This document shows positions 23,209 to 35,847 of a stretch of 64,000 nucleotides of DNA, piece by piece. The notes beneath the pieces were generated by a model. That model was not told where the DNA came from. It worked only from the letters and a program-made list of their open reading frames with translations, and made no database searches. Source of the DNA: Incurvaria masculella (Eukaryota > Arthropoda > Insecta > Lepidoptera > Incurvariidae); the NCBI GenBank assembly GCA_946894095.1, contig OX335652.1, forward strand, positions 14,531,001 to 14,595,000, read 5' to 3'. Position 1 is the stretch's first letter; each line of letters begins with the position of its first letter. A program made the translations under genes and the position numbers.

Positions 23209-25009
23209 GGCAAATGCATCCAATTATTGCTTGAAATCGATCTTCGGTATTCATAACGCTTAAAAATGTTTGGTCCGTCAGCAAAGAAGTTTCACTCCAA
23301 AAATAATATTTCACTTAAAAATCTCCTTTTTGAAGTCTTTCTTTTGTGGAACACGAATCTATGTGTCAAGTATTTTTATTTAATGTATACGCTTTCTAGA
23401 TTAAACTAGGTTTAATTACAGGTGAATCCATTTAATTCCTACCTTAAACGAAACACAGGCAATTTTAATTTCCGCATTGAGCATCTTTAATGAATATATT
23501 GTTGGTTGTTTTAAATTAGACGTTAATAATGATCGTATAAAGAAATTTTATCTAAGTTTAAATTTTGTAATTTTGACGACAGATAACCCTAAATTCACGG
23601 TATTATTATTTAACCTAAATCTTATTTTGAAGAATTACCATTTGCGCGTCTTAAAAATAATATTAAAAAAAACATCTCACAAGAAAACTTAGCACTCCAG
23701 AAGATTACTTATTTTTTTCACGAGACCAGCACATTTACGATGCTTAAATCATCTCTAAATTTTTTCAGCGCGAAACAAAGTTACCAAGTCCGCGCCAATT
23801 AACCTAAGAAGCATAAGTTTCGTCACCTTGTTCCTAAAACTTTGGAGTAACCTTAGTGCTTTTCTACCATTGGTTTAGCAGGTAACACGATGCATATCGT
23901 GCGTAAATCTTTTTCTTTTTGTTAAAATCTGACAATCGTAAATTTTACTTTAGCCTTAATCAACAGATGAAATAGAATGAATTACTTTATCTCTTATTTT
24001 ATTTAAATGTTTTTATTCTTTTTACGTATTTACTATTTAGGTGAATTTAACATATTTAATATTTAATTATCAAATTATGATCCAATAAATTCACACACAA
24101 TTTTAATTGTTTACATGAAAATGAAATGTTTTAAAATTACTAAACTATTTTCGGATTTTCGTGTTCAATATCGGTAATGATTTTTATGTTATTTGAAATG
24201 TGAATTTAATAAAAATAATATTATGACTTGGATCTAATAATGATCTTAAATATTTTATCGGCGAAGCAGACAAAACCAGCTGTTCTACACACCAAACCTT
24301 TCCCATTTCCTTTTTGTTCGTTATCTTATTCTGGACTGAATGTGATTACAACCGTAAATAATATCTACTATGTGCAAAGACACTTTCCCAGCTAAAAGCT
24401 TTACGACCATTTCACTTCAAGCATTTTGTACACTCCAAACGACACGCGAGGCATTTCTTAAAGTTCGTGTAAATCGGCTAAACTTTTGGAAATTATGGTC
24501 TCCCATAACGCACCCGAACATCGATGTAAAGTTGTCACGAGAATTGCATTGTCTAGATATCCGATTTCATTGTATTTTTACGCCTAAAGTATCCAACAGT
24601 TCTATTTGTCTATCTGAGTATCAGATAATAATGACTAAATTTCACGCCTTTTTAAGTTTTCAAAATATCATGAACGGAAAGCGCTATATGAACCTAAGAA
24701 CGGAGAAAAGGCTGGTTTAGTCAAGAATACAAACCAAAATAATAAATATCATGCAGACTCCTAAAGACAGGAGTCAGTTTATCAAAACAGGATATATAAT
24801 AAATTTTATCATTATACTGTTTTTGTGTGAATAAAAATTACCAAATGTATTTCTTTAATAACAGTCTATCTAATTATTTCTATCATAAATGAAGTAATAG
24901 GGATCTTGTTATTTTCTATACTCGATGGAACGAATATGGCTGGAAGCTGGAAAGTCGCATAGTATGAAATAAAAAAATGGATTTAATTCAGATAAAATAT
25001 AATAGTAGA
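23209..25009. other. No gene seen
   Basis: AT-rich. The 116-codon frame at 24370-24720 shows no domain, and I read it as chance. Confidence 0.4.
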
Positions 25010-25291
25010 AATGTTTGAAAAATGTTACGGCTTTTCACGCGGCAGGAAGAGACATTCTCCGACGAGTTCGAAAAGTTAATCATTCAGCCCGTTGTCGATG
25101 CGATAACACATTTCCACTTCCGCCCCCACCCACGGCTACGATTTACGACCACGGCGAGCCTAGCTGTCACCTCAGTCGTCTGCTGCGTACGAACGTGACG
25201 AATGCCTCCTTGACAACGGGCTAAATAATTAGCTCGAAACGCCGGAGAATGTCTCTTCCTGCCGCGTGAAAAGCCCTAAATTGTTTTAAAC
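25010..25291. mobile_element. Fold-back element, ~75-bp arms
   Basis: Inverted arms start with GGCTTTTCACGCGGCAGGAA at 25029 and contain GACATTCTCCG and AGCCCGTTGTC. The right arm mirrors them and ends AAAAGCC at 25274, with an outer ATGTTT/AAACAT pair. The right arm carries GCTCGAAACGCCGG, the same GAAACG core seen in the 10-, 20- and 59.8-kb palindromes. The centre is GC-rich and non-coding. Confidence 0.75.
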
Positions 25292-25920
25292 ATGTCTAAC
25301 GACCGCGGTAGTCTCAAAAGTATCATATTATAGTAGAATTCCACACGTAACTTCAAATACTATAAGGAATTTCAAACATAATGATGTTTATAATGTAGCA
25401 CACACGTTATTATACGGAATAAAGGGCGTGTCACACTGGATTGCCGCTGGCGAGGCAAACTTTACTCCGCTGACAAACTTGCACTAAATCGCTTGGAGGG
25501 ATTCAAATACAGTGAGCAAACTTGGCTCGTTCGCTCGCGTTATGTGTAGCTTGAGCGAGCGTAAATGCACATTACATTTTCGTCTTCAAGATTGGAATAC
25601 TAGTTAAATTAATAACAAAGTTTCATTTACAAAACGACATCAAAGGATATGATCACGTGGAATACATTTTTTAAAGGCATTTACTTTATATTTCAAATAA
25701 ATTTCTTTCCTTTAAGACAAAACAGAGTAGTTCAAAAGCTTTCTCAAGTTGAAAGAAATATATTAAAAAATATTTTTAAAACAAATGTTGTATAGAGAAG
25801 TAACAGCCAAATCTAATAGATGCATATAAAGTCAAACTCACGATACAGTCTGGATTTTCATGTAGCTATGCATTTAATTTAAATTTATGTGCAAACACTT
25901 CACTGTTAAATAGATTTTTA

Positions 25921-26700
25921 TTGAGAAATGAAAGCGAAAAAAAAATATTTAGAAATTCGCAGTGGATAAAATTTTGTTTAAAACTAATTTATATATCAAA
26001 GACCCTTGTACAAGGAATCATACAAATAACTCGACAGCCAAGGAAATACCAATCCATTTCGTCTAAGCTTGACAAAGAAGAAAGGGTCGCCTTCATAAAG
26101 TCCAAAAAGCAACACCGGCTTATACCTCGAGTATTAGCAAACAAAACCAAGGTCTAAAATTATTATTTAAAATGAAAATTTGTATTTTCTGGATGTGATG
26201 TGCACGATGTGTATAAATAACCACCTACTGTCTCTAAGCGACCACGCTTACCATAGCGTGTACCAAAATCAACCGATCTAGGTTCAAAAAACACCAAAGA
26301 AAATTTTCGACGCTTGTAGACACCTCTTTGGATGATGCAAACATCCAAATTACGCTATAACTGTAACTAAGAGAATCCATAAAATTCGATTGGGTTGTCA
26401 TCTGCTAAGGAGAGAATTGTCGCAGACAAATTTCGGAGACCAAAATAAATTACAAACGACTCCAGGTACCACCATAAAACCGTGGAGGTTAGGAATGTAT
26501 TTCTTCACCTCCATGCATAAAACCAACTAAAATTGGACAAAAATAGCTGAGGACAACGCGATAGTCGTAAAAAGGGCCAACGAGGTAAACGAGAACGTAG
26601 AAATGGACTCGGAATTTACCAAGGAATCAGTAGCCCCACTCAAAGAGAAAGCAAAAACCAGCCTTAAGCTTAGCACAAATTACCTCAGGACGGATACTTA
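25921..26700 (+). pseudogene. Possible decayed coding relic, unrecognised
   Basis: Two open stretches have lysine- and glutamate-rich, protein-like composition. About 25921-26157 includes LDKEERVAFIKSKKQHRLIP. About 26535-26698 includes KRANEVNENVEMDSEFTKES and ends at a TAA after STNYLRTDT. Frames shift and stops intervene between them. This could be an old retroelement protein or a host pseudogene; no domain is recognised. Confidence 0.2.
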
Positions 26701-27890
26701 AAAATTCCAAGGAATGTCATATGTATGTATGATAATCGACCGTAAAGCAAGGACACATTAATTAAAGAAAGAGGCCTGCAAGAACAAAACATACATATAT
26801 ATCAAATTCCTTGGAAAAAGCGACGTACCTGCTTAGTACGAAAAAGTATATTACTTAACCTAAAAATTAATCAAAAATTTACATTCAAGCATTATAATCA
26901 GATTTTTAAAATCGGTATGTACATTTTGTCGCAAGCAGAAATGTCCACACCAAAAACTTTTAAAGAACTGTAATGCCGTATCAAATCAATACTAAAATTA
27001 TTATAATAAAAACCACCTACCCATAATATTAAAAACTGATAAACATTTTACATACATAAACAGCTTGAACATTTGATTAATTTTCAAAGTTAACTTTTCA
27101 ACAATATCCTTAGACATGAACACGTTACAACATAATGTAAGCAAAACTATGAATTAAGTTTCTATTCATGTGAATACAAACATACTTAAAGATTACAGTT
27201 TCAGTATCCTATTGTTGCAAATACCATTCCGGCGAAGTGTCCTTTGACGCCGCGCGATAGGACCGACCGTTCCCTTATGCTTTCTTTTCACATTTGCATG
27301 CGTATCGGCCGAAAGAATATTCAAAGGGGAAAAGGGAGATGGAAATGATAAATAATGAATGAAACGTGGTGTCAAACGAGTTTGCTGAAATTGGCTCAAT
27401 CTGGGCCCGGTTAGATTATTAGGGTTACGATATTCTCAACGATTCTTGCCTGAAATCAAGACCACGAAAATGTATTTGTTTTATTATCTTCTATTTAAAA
27501 CACTCATATGAATGATGAAAGATTTGGTGTCCTGAATTATGGTCTCTTTCCAAAGTATTTGATAGAGGGGTGTGTTAATTATGTGGTACCTTTCACAGTT
27601 AGTTCTGTGCTGAAATCTTACTGTAAGTGTGTTTTTTGTATAAAAACTTTTTTTTCCAGAAGAGTCTATTTGCGAGGCAGATGGATGACCAGAAATCGTA
27701 TATTTATTACTGCTGCTTGAATTTTTTTTACCACCCAAAATTGAAGACAATGATTTACATAAACATAACGTGGCTAAATGTGTCAGTTCAGTATGACATC
27801 GGGTGCCGTGAAAAAATAAATTACCACGTGGGACGTACGACATTATCACGGAAATAATAGGCTTAGCCTTACAACAGTAAGAAACAATTT
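26701..27890. other. No gene seen
   Basis: AT-rich. Overlapping short frames on both strands at 27484-27857 are shadows of each other with no domain. Confidence 0.4.
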
Positions 27891-27920
27891 GACCCGAGCG
27901 GATCCGGGTACCTCAGCTAG
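27891..27920 (+). mobile_element. Helitron-like 3' end
   Basis: The end CCCGAGCGGATCCGGGTACC, then TCAGCTAG followed by T. The CCCG..CGGG-type hairpin just upstream of CTAG-T fits the Helitron 3' terminus rule (hairpin then CTRR). The rest of the element is not recognisable. Confidence 0.5.
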
Positions 27921-27955
27921 TAATGAATATAATTGAAATTTTGCAAGAAAAAAAT

Positions 27956-28235
27956 CTGGAGAGGCATTCACGGACTATTTGCATGATAAAAACGGACGCT
28001 AACGCAAGCGCTAGCGCAAGTTAGCGTGAAGTTCGAAAAAATGGTATTCACGAGTGATAGATGACAGCTCTAGCGTGCGTCTGGCGACTATTGCGCCCCT
28101 CGCGTTAGCGGCGGCGCATCCGGATTGATCAGTTTGTCGAATACCATTTGATAGCGGAAAATACGCTGCAAGCGTGAATGACGCAAGAATGCGTCGCGTT
28201 CGAAAGTTTGCGAAAGTCCGTGAATGCATCTCCAG
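27956..28235. mobile_element. MITE, 280 bp, with ~22-bp inverted ends
   Basis: The ends are CTGGAGAGGCATTCACGGAC and the complement of CTGGAGATGCATTCACGGAC. The interior is CpG-rich with GCTAACGCAAGCGCTAGCGC-type words. There is no clear target duplication and no coding capacity; the 86-codon minus frame is a shadow. Confidence 0.65.
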
Positions 28236-30059
28236 GATTCGATTATAATCGGTTAGCGCTAAGCCACCCATTTCGCCTCCTCAAATTACGCAGAGAGCTA
28301 ATCCATTAGAACAAGATTGCAAACATTACGCTTTTAACGTTATAGGTTTTACCGATCCACATCCATAGACACCTATTAAAGTGGGCGGGATTGTGCAGAC
28401 TGCACACCACCGCCATGACTGTTTGTCATGTCCTGGCGCGAAAGACGCGTTGAGTGCGGGTGACAGCATAATAAGCACAGCCACTTCTGCTGACGCCCAT
28501 GACGTTGGAGGGAATACAGGTATAGAGTTATGAGTTCGTTAATTACGGCTCATAAAACTTATTATAATTAAGATAAATGCATAGGCAGGGTGCTTAGATT
28601 AATTAAAACATTCTGCTGACATTTCCGGCACTGATCAGCGCTAGACCCCTGAATTGACCAAACTATATTTGGTATTTCTCATTGTCTATTTGGACTCATT
28701 AAATCCTATTGGTCTATTTTCGTAAGTTGAACAACATATTATAAAGCTTAGCTATGTAATTTGATTTGTAATGCAGTAGCTAGTTTTTTTTGTGCCAAAT
28801 AATTATATTAAAAGTAAATCGACGAGGATATAATGTTGTTTACCATTTTTAAATTATTTAATGTGCAGTTGTTCATTTAAGACCAAAATTATCACCCTCA
28901 ATCAAATGTTTATAACTTACTTCATTTCTAATTCAATTTAGCCGCGTTATCGGATCGTGAAAGGTACATATATTGTCGATGACAGTACCGAAGTAATTTT
29001 TAGAAGATTTTTACAAGGAGTTAGAAACAACTTCTATGAAGGCCAATATCGCTGGCTTGTGATCTTACGTGCTCTCGCCTCTGAACTGTAAGCCGAAGAC
29101 ACATCTAATTAAATAAATAACATTATTAAAATAAACCTTAAAACAAATTTTTAAATGTGCTATCATGCTTTGCTGAAACTGGATGCCGTGATCAGATCCG
29201 GCTACCCGCACTTGCTTCGTCGCGAGGCTGCCGCGTAACGAAACAGTATTGTCCCGGCTGCCTTTGGCACGTTCGCTACTTCAAGTCATGGTTGCTACAA
29301 CCCACGCCCTACGGGAAGGGATCTGCCACACGCCTTCAAATGCACCGCGTTCGAGTGCAACACTTATGCTTTCACAAACACGAGAGAGCTATTGTTGCAA
29401 TATGCGATTCTATTTTCTAATGTTGAGAATTTATTTGGATTAGCGAATTATTGTGTGAAAAAGTTTCGTATTCGGGGACCAAAATATTATTCGATAGTTT
29501 AAATTATTAAATGAACCAGAGAATTAATCCTTAGATTTTATTTCTTTATTCATTTACAGAATACATATATAAAATTTTCCGCGCGAAAAATAAGTTTAGA
29601 ATGTCTTTTGAAATACTCTTTTTACGCCGTGATTTTTTGGTACCTTTCTCTTCAATCTGGCGATTACCGTACTTTGATTTCATCTTTTCGAAGCAAATCT
29701 GTTTGAGGTGCTAGGTTTTTTTTAAGTTTAATTGATCACCTTACAAATACCACACGTTATTGTTATTTTTCTTCTGTTCATGGTGAGAAGATATAACTTA
29801 TATTTCAAACGTGATATGTTTGTAGCCTTAGATATAAACCTCAAGTTGATACTTATTAAAACAATTTTTAATTATAACATCAGTTTCGATAAAGTTGCAC
29901 TTACTTCTTATTGACCGTCATTACAAGCACGTCGCCAAATGTTGTAACTAACAGTTTGTTATTTCATACTACGACTCGGTAATAACATATTCCGATCCCC
30001 GACAGATAATCTTTCATTTGAAAGGGGTAAATGCAAAACGGCCTGGCATTCAACACAAG
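28236..30059. other. No recognised gene; two GC-rich patches
   Basis: The patches at about 28375-28515 and 29155-29405 are GC-richer than the background. The second contains open frames on both strands but no recognisable domain. Remainder AT-rich. Confidence 0.35.
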
Positions 30060-30430
30060 CGCTTCACCCGCTTAGGCGTGTCAGATAAATAACACGAATA
30101 TATTCGAAAAGCGGGCACCATGCGCTTGGGTCGGGGCCGAAGTGCGAAATTTGTGTGAATACGGTTTCGCGCGAGCCGTCACAAAAGTCCGGACGTGGTG
30201 AATTTGCACGGACGCTGCCGCAGCCGCCGCCATCGCAGCCGCCGCCATCGCAGCCGCCACCATCGCAGCCGCCGCCATCGCAGCCGCCACCATCGCAGCC
30301 GCCGCCATCGCGACCGCCGCCGCTGCCACTACGCCATGCGTCCGTTCGCCGCGACCGAACCGCGTGAAAGGCCGGAGGACGCGTTCCGCTTTTTAGGGAA
30401 AACCATTATGATTGTGGCAATAGAAACTGT
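30060..30430 (+). other. CpG-rich island with minisatellite
   Basis: GC-rich stretch around a 15-bp repeat. All frames across the repeat are open on both strands (plus: Pro-Pro-Pro-Ser-Gln repeats or Arg/His repeats; minus: Ala/Met repeats). This is expected for a 15-bp period and is not evidence for a gene. It could be an exon or promoter island, but I cannot support that. Confidence 0.35.
30216..30325 (+). repeat. 15-bp minisatellite, about 7 units
   Basis: Unit CCGCC(G/A)CCATCGCAG, with CATCGCAG at 30231, 30246, 30261, 30276 and 30291 and a variant at 30306. A G/A difference alternates regularly in the later units, suggesting a 30-bp higher-order unit. Confidence 0.85.
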
Positions 30431-30728
30431 GTTTTTTTATGTAACTCGAAATGGATGACTAACAAACTGACCGTGGGATATTAGCCTAACTAGGTGCCAT
30501 GCCAGCACTTTCCTTATTTTGCTCAGCTACTGGAAGCAAAACATGCTGCTTTGAACATCGCTCATTCAATGCGATGGTACCAACTCGGTTTCGATTAACC
30601 CTATTACGTAGATAGTAGAATTACGTGGAATCCGAACCACGGCTAGGCTCAACGGTTGAAAATGCTCGGAGGTGCTTCCCCAGCTTATCGAATAGAAAAG
30701 CATCGCGCCACTTGGCTACCGAGGCTGA
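30431..30728 (-). mobile_element. SINE copy H, tRNA-type head without the 5S C box
   Basis: Minus strand. Its head reads CAGCCTCGGTAGCCAAGTGG (tRNA A box), then TTCGATAAGCTGGGGAAGCA, CCTCCGAGCATTTTCAACCG and the B box GGTTCGGATTCC. It lacks the GGATGGGTGACC C box. The body is diverged but follows the family to an A-rich tail at 30431-30439. Confidence 0.78.
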
Positions 30729-31177
30729 CGAAATATGGAAACATACTTTTTTATTTGTAAGTAAATAACTACATAGCTTTATTAAATGAATAAGATGAGT
30801 GGGTGGAATAGACAGTAAAGCAAAAACTCTCCGGTACAGTTTTAATAGAGATTTATAAGATTTATATAAGTCGGCTCTTACGACATGCACGAGACAGAAT
30901 GAAATGGGCCCAATTGAATTTATTTACGTGCCGGAACCCTATTAATTTGAGACATTATTCCTAAAGGATATTCTATCCGACGATGAGGCGTTTTTGTTGT
31001 TTTCACCCCTACGATGTTCCGTTATAATTTATGTGCATATTGTGTTACTGAAAATCGCTAGTTGCGTATATATGCAAGTTCTTCATGAGACAGCGTGACT
31101 GGAACATTAAACCAAATTACGGTCAACCTGAAGCATCACACAGGGACTGCAGATCATTTCTCAGTTTAGAGTATATA
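30729..31177. other. No gene seen
   Basis: AT-rich spacer before the mariner element. The target TA is 31176-31177. Confidence 0.4.
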
Positions 31178-32484
31178 ATAGGTCGGGGAAAAAGTCTTTT
31201 CGCATTATAGTATGTATGAACTTGTAATAAAATCTCTTTGGCTATACTATTTGTATCTGGCTGGTTTTGGTATCATTGAAAGTTTAAATTTTAAAGAACA
31301 TAATTCCAAATTCAAATTAGGAAAATGTGTGATTCTCATTTGTTTTTCGTACTGTCAAAATGAGTGAATCTAATGAAGAAATTCGATACATTTTAAAATT
31401 TTACTACAAAAAAGGTAAAAATGCAACACAAGCCGCGAAAAAAATTTGCGATGTTTATGGAGCTAGTGCAGTGTCTGTGAGAGTAGCACAAATTTGGTTT
31501 AAGCGTTTTCAATCCGGAAATTTTGATGTCAAAGATGCACGTCGCTCTGGTCGCCCTATTTACCTTAGATGAAAAACCTATTACGGATAAAATGGATGCC
31601 ATTTTTGAAAAAGTGGAGCAAGATCGGCATATCAGTAGTTACGACGTAGCTGAAGAACTAGGAATTGACCACAAAACAGTTTTGGCGCATTTGAAAAAAA
31701 CTGGGTACACAAAAAAGCTCGATATTTGGGTACCTCACGAGCTCACTGAAAGAAACCTAATGAACCGTGTACTCATTTGTGATTCTTTGTTACGACGTAA
31801 TGAAACCGAACCATTTTTGAAGAAGCTGATAACTGGTGATGAAAAGTGGATCACGTACGACAAGAACGTGCGAAAAAGGTCGGGGTCAAAGGCCGGTCAA
31901 GCTTCACAGACTGTGGCTAAACCCGGGTTAACTCGCAACAAGGTGATGCTGTGTGTGTGGTGGGATTGGAAGGGCATTATTCATTATGAGCTGTTACCAC
32001 CAGGCAGGACCATCGATTCTGAACTCTACTGCGAACAACTGATGAGATTAAAGCAAGAAGTTGAGAGAAAGCGGCCGGAATTATTCAACAGAAGGGGTGT
32101 GGTTTTTCATCATGATAACGCTAGACCTCACACATCTTTAGCCACTCAGCAAAAACTAAGAGAGTTTGGCTGGGAGGTGTTAATGCATCCGCCGTATAGT
32201 CCTGACCTTGCACCTTCAGATTTCCACCTGTTTAGGTCTCTTCAGAATTCTTTAGGCAGTGTCAGGTTAACATCACGAGAGGACTGCCAAAACCACTTGT
32301 CGCGGTATATTGATCAGAAGTCCCAATATTTCTATAGCAATGGGATCATGTCCCTACCTACAAGATGGCAAAAAGTTATCGAACAAAATGGTACCTACAT
32401 ACTTTAGTTAAATGTAAATAAACCATATTAAAAAATGTTTTGAATTTTCTTAAAAAATGCGAAGAAACTTTTTCCCCAACCTAA
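31178..32484 (+). mobile_element. mariner transposon, 1,307 bp
   Basis: The terminal inverted repeats are about 28 bp: left (A)TAGGTCGGGGAAAAAGTC.., right complement TTAGGTTGGGGAAAAAGTTT... TA duplications flank the element at 31176-31177 and 32485-32486. Size and layout are typical for mariner: one intronless transposase frame between short untranslated ends. The two ends differ at several positions and the transposase is broken, so this copy cannot move by itself, though its ends could be mobilised by a related active transposase. Confidence 0.93.
31360..32407 (+). pseudogene. mariner transposase (D34D), broken by 22-bp insertion
   Basis: The frame starts MSESNEEIRYILKFYYKKGK and has the helix-turn-helix DNA-binding region up to DARRSGRPI. 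There, at about 31562-31583, 22 extra bases (ending in CCTATT, which also precedes them) shift the frame to an early stop at TTAGATGA. After the insertion the second frame resumes ITDKMDAIFEKVEQDRH and runs to the end. The catalytic triad is visible: D in TGDEKW, D in HHDNARPH, and a third D exactly 35 residues on in DLAPSD. WVPHEL and YSPDLAPSDFHLF are standard mariner motifs. Without the insertion it would be about 341 codons, normal for the family. The residue after KRS is G where relatives I know have W, a second sign of decay. Confidence 0.92.
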
Positions 32485-34760
32485 TATTAACGACAGGTGG
32501 AGGAATGGGAATAAGCACTGCCGGCGACCAAGATTTTTTTTTATTTATGTGTTCTTGCCTTACGGCTTTACAAACATTCGTCATTTGTTGAATATTGTTC
32601 ATCTTTAATTTGTTTTACAAATAATACCCTTTTTTAACTGTTCCAAAACCGTCATCTTATGGAATTACTTTTATGTTAAGTATCTGTAATTTCCAGTTAT
32701 TTTACATTATACTTTACTGGATGAAATCACTCAAATGATGTATTTGTAATTTCGTGAACATTATTAAGATTCCCGGAATTCCCTGAAAGACCTCTGACGC
32801 GTCGTCCAGTAAGAATTAAAAGAAACTATTACTCAAAGGCGTAAGTGGAACGCACATAGCACGAACACACTATAGCACATCCCGTGCATTCCAAGTTGCG
32901 GGGGCATAGGTGCCTCAAATATATCGTTTTCGTTGCAGTTTATTTTGCAGAGCCCTTTGTGAGGTCCACCGTTGCAAAAGCTAGCCCTTTTGTGATAATG
33001 GCTCTGGGCTCATGTACCCAATTTGCGATTCCAGCTTGGTTTAGGTTTTGTATGTTCTCTTTGAGGGATAATATTTCACAGCAGTCTTTATTCCATTGAA
33101 GCACGTTCCACTTCAAAACGTTGTTCGGTTTCCTTTTGGATTTAATTCAATCGTCGTTGCATCTCATCATCCTCATATAACGTGAGGAGTGGGGATTAAC
33201 TCACGGGTTTACTTAATTTTATTAATTTTAAAAATTGAGGTAAAAAGATATAATTGAGACTCAGAAACTAGAATCCGGTTTCTCATTGTATTTTACCCAT
33301 TACATAACAATAACATTACATTAGTAAATTACACATTATCTTGACAGCCCGCTGTTTTCCAACTGATAATGCGTTAAAATCTTAACAAGATCAAATACAA
33401 ATAATTATACTTGATATTTATATTTTCAGGGATTTCCCTTATATTGAAATAACGTGCTATGACATGCTCAAAATAAATGCATTATAAAGACTCTAGTGAG
33501 TTGAATTTTATAAAAAAATATTAATGAGATGCGTAGGGGTTAGTAATAAATTAATATAAACACGTTTTGATAATTATTGAATTTCGAGTATTTTGCATAT
33601 TATAAGTCAGAATAAATGGTTTCTAAGAATAACTGTTACTACCCATTGTGTCAAATGGAAGCGGGCTTGCTTATTTCGTCAACAGACTGAATTATTATAA
33701 ATGTGAGTACATGCAGGATTCTTCTCTTTCGCACCACATTTTATTAAACATAGTTCAATTAAAAATAGTTTAAATTATCCGTAAACCATGCAGCTCGATC
33801 TATGTACTGCATTGTAGAGAATATGGTTAAAGCGGGAACGGAAAGTATCCCTGTCCAATCCTTAAGTGCTCAAAAATATATATAGGGGTTTGCCATGTCT
33901 CCTGGTTACTTTCTACATATAGACGAACAGTAGATGCAATAGGAGCCATCCATGCCAAAGGCAAAAAAATACACCACAATTTCCTAATAGTTTACTGTGC
34001 GCTGTGTAAGTATATAAATTTGTTGGCAGACGAGTCAGTTCGCGAAAGCAGTGAAGTAGGTCACTTGGCAGCGATAGCAAGCCTCGCTGCGATGCCAAGC
34101 ATAGGGTTCCTATTTTTAATGGTAATCACACGAAGTTCAAGCGTTCAAGTACTTCCAGTTGGCTCGCAGCTACTCCCATCAGTGGCTGCATTGCCCTCTT
34201 GTCAGATGCATCGTCACCGATTATCCCTTCATACTTCTGTTTTATTATAGGATAGTTTGAGGCCATGTGCTACCATAAAATATTGTTAACATGGCCCGAA
34301 GCAGATGGCGTAATTATCTTGATGTAATTTTAAAGCCCAAAAAGTATCGAAAACCAAAACAGCCGTCAGAAACGCTTGCGCTAAACTATCCATTTATACA
34401 TATGAAATGTGAATAAAATAATAAATTAAATAAATGTGAATGTTATGTTATGAATGGCATGTTATGAAACTATGAAAAGGGAAACAGATAGCGAAACTAC
34501 TTACTAGAAAGCTTCCAGTAAAGTCCAGAGCCAAAAACATAAATCCTATAGCTGCCATCTTAGCAGTTCAATAGTGAACTTATTGGTTTTTACAAGGAGA
34601 AAGTTCATGTTACAATATCAGTAAATGTGTAGTTTATTTTTATTTTTCTGGCAAGAAACTTCGCCGAATTTTATTCAACGTTCACTTAGTCTAAGTTTAC
34701 AAGTTTGCCACTGCTTACAGACAAAGGGGTATTGGCACCCGTTTATGTAAATACATTATT
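32485..34760. other. No gene seen
   Basis: AT-rich. The short frames at 33913-34250 on both strands overlap each other and show no domain. The sequence near 32800 (CGTCGTCCAGTAAGAA) resembles part of the 20.5-kb fold-back element. Confidence 0.4.
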
Positions 34761-35310
34761 TTAAGGTGGCCCAACCCGGCGGGACTAACTCGTTCGCTGG
34801 CACGGTACAAAACCGTGCTGTTGCGCTCTAGGACCTTCTCTGTTTCAAAGAAAAAGGCAGGCTCTGTGATGAGGAAGATGCAACATGTCCACAAAAAAGA
34901 CAATGTGCATAGTGTATGATTTGGTAAGATTTACGAAAATTGTATTTACATAACGACTTATAGCTAAAAGTAAACCACGACCGCTGTAGTCAAAAATCTA
35001 ACAAAAATAAAATAGATTATAAATCTTGAATAAATCAGCTATGTCTGATGACTAATTTTTTTAAGATGTTCTTACTTTATCATTTCGTAATCCACCTCCA
35101 AAGTTATCGTATAAAACGCGCAAAGAAATCGAACTATCGGACCTTATAACTTAGAAACCAAACGCACTTTTACAATGCCAACGGTCATCAGACATCTAGT
35201 TCGATCAAATAAAGCTATTTTGAGCAAAGTTTGGGATCCCTGACAAGAAATATGGGCGTGGTCTTCTTTCCCCGTTTGTATGGGGAGATGAGCGGGATGG
35301 CCCACCTTAA
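34761..35310 (+). mobile_element. 550-bp non-autonomous element with TTAA ends, copy 1
   Basis: It begins TTAAGGTGGCCCAACCCGGC and ends GGGATGGCCCACCTTAA. The copy at 38401-38950 is the reverse complement and the same length. TTAA at both borders suggests a TTAA target duplication, the habit of piggyBac-type elements. However, the inner ends (GGTGGCC) do not start with the CCC(T/A) of typical piggyBac. Short frames inside are shadows. Confidence 0.75.
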
Positions 35311-35847
35311 TTCCTTGTAGCAAAAATAGCAAGTATTTGTCATTGATGATAAGACAAAAAAAAAAAAACAGATAAATACATTAATAAAAATCTTCAGTTC
35401 ATGCCGTTTGCAATAGTTCATGACAAATATCAGTTTATTTTGCAAAGCCTATGTCCGTCAACTAACATGTTGCCAATTTGAGCAGGCCAATCCCCACAAA
35501 TAGCACCCGTTCCCGAGCATCATGCCGGGTCCAGCCATCGCCTCTCTAAACCATATTTTAGGGGAAGAGGTGACCCGAACCAAGCGTCACCGCAAGCAAG
35601 GACCTTGAAGCGATGCTCTACAGTGGTCTCATTAACGTAAAAACATGTTTTTCAAGGAACTACTACATCGATGGTATTGTTCATAATACCATCTCGCAGT
35701 GATCGATCCGCCTAGCACAGTGTCTCATTACATATGACTGATTCAAACGCACGCACAACACACTCCATATAATTCCGGTATAGCAAACAAATGGTTACAC
35801 TGATGAACTTCGAGCAGAGCGGCATAGTTTATTAGGCATGATGATTG
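35311..35847. other. No gene seen
   Basis: AT-rich. A moderately GC-rich piece at about 35470-35640 (CATCATGCCGGGTCCAGCCA) has no recognised identity. Confidence 0.35.

Noticed and set aside
24370..24720. 116-codon frame as a gene
   Set aside because: No domain, no splice or promoter context, and composition like translated AT-rich DNA.
30081..30458. Alanine-, proline- or arginine-rich small proteins
   Set aside because: All three come from the 15-bp repeat, which stays open in all frames on both strands. No other evidence of a gene.
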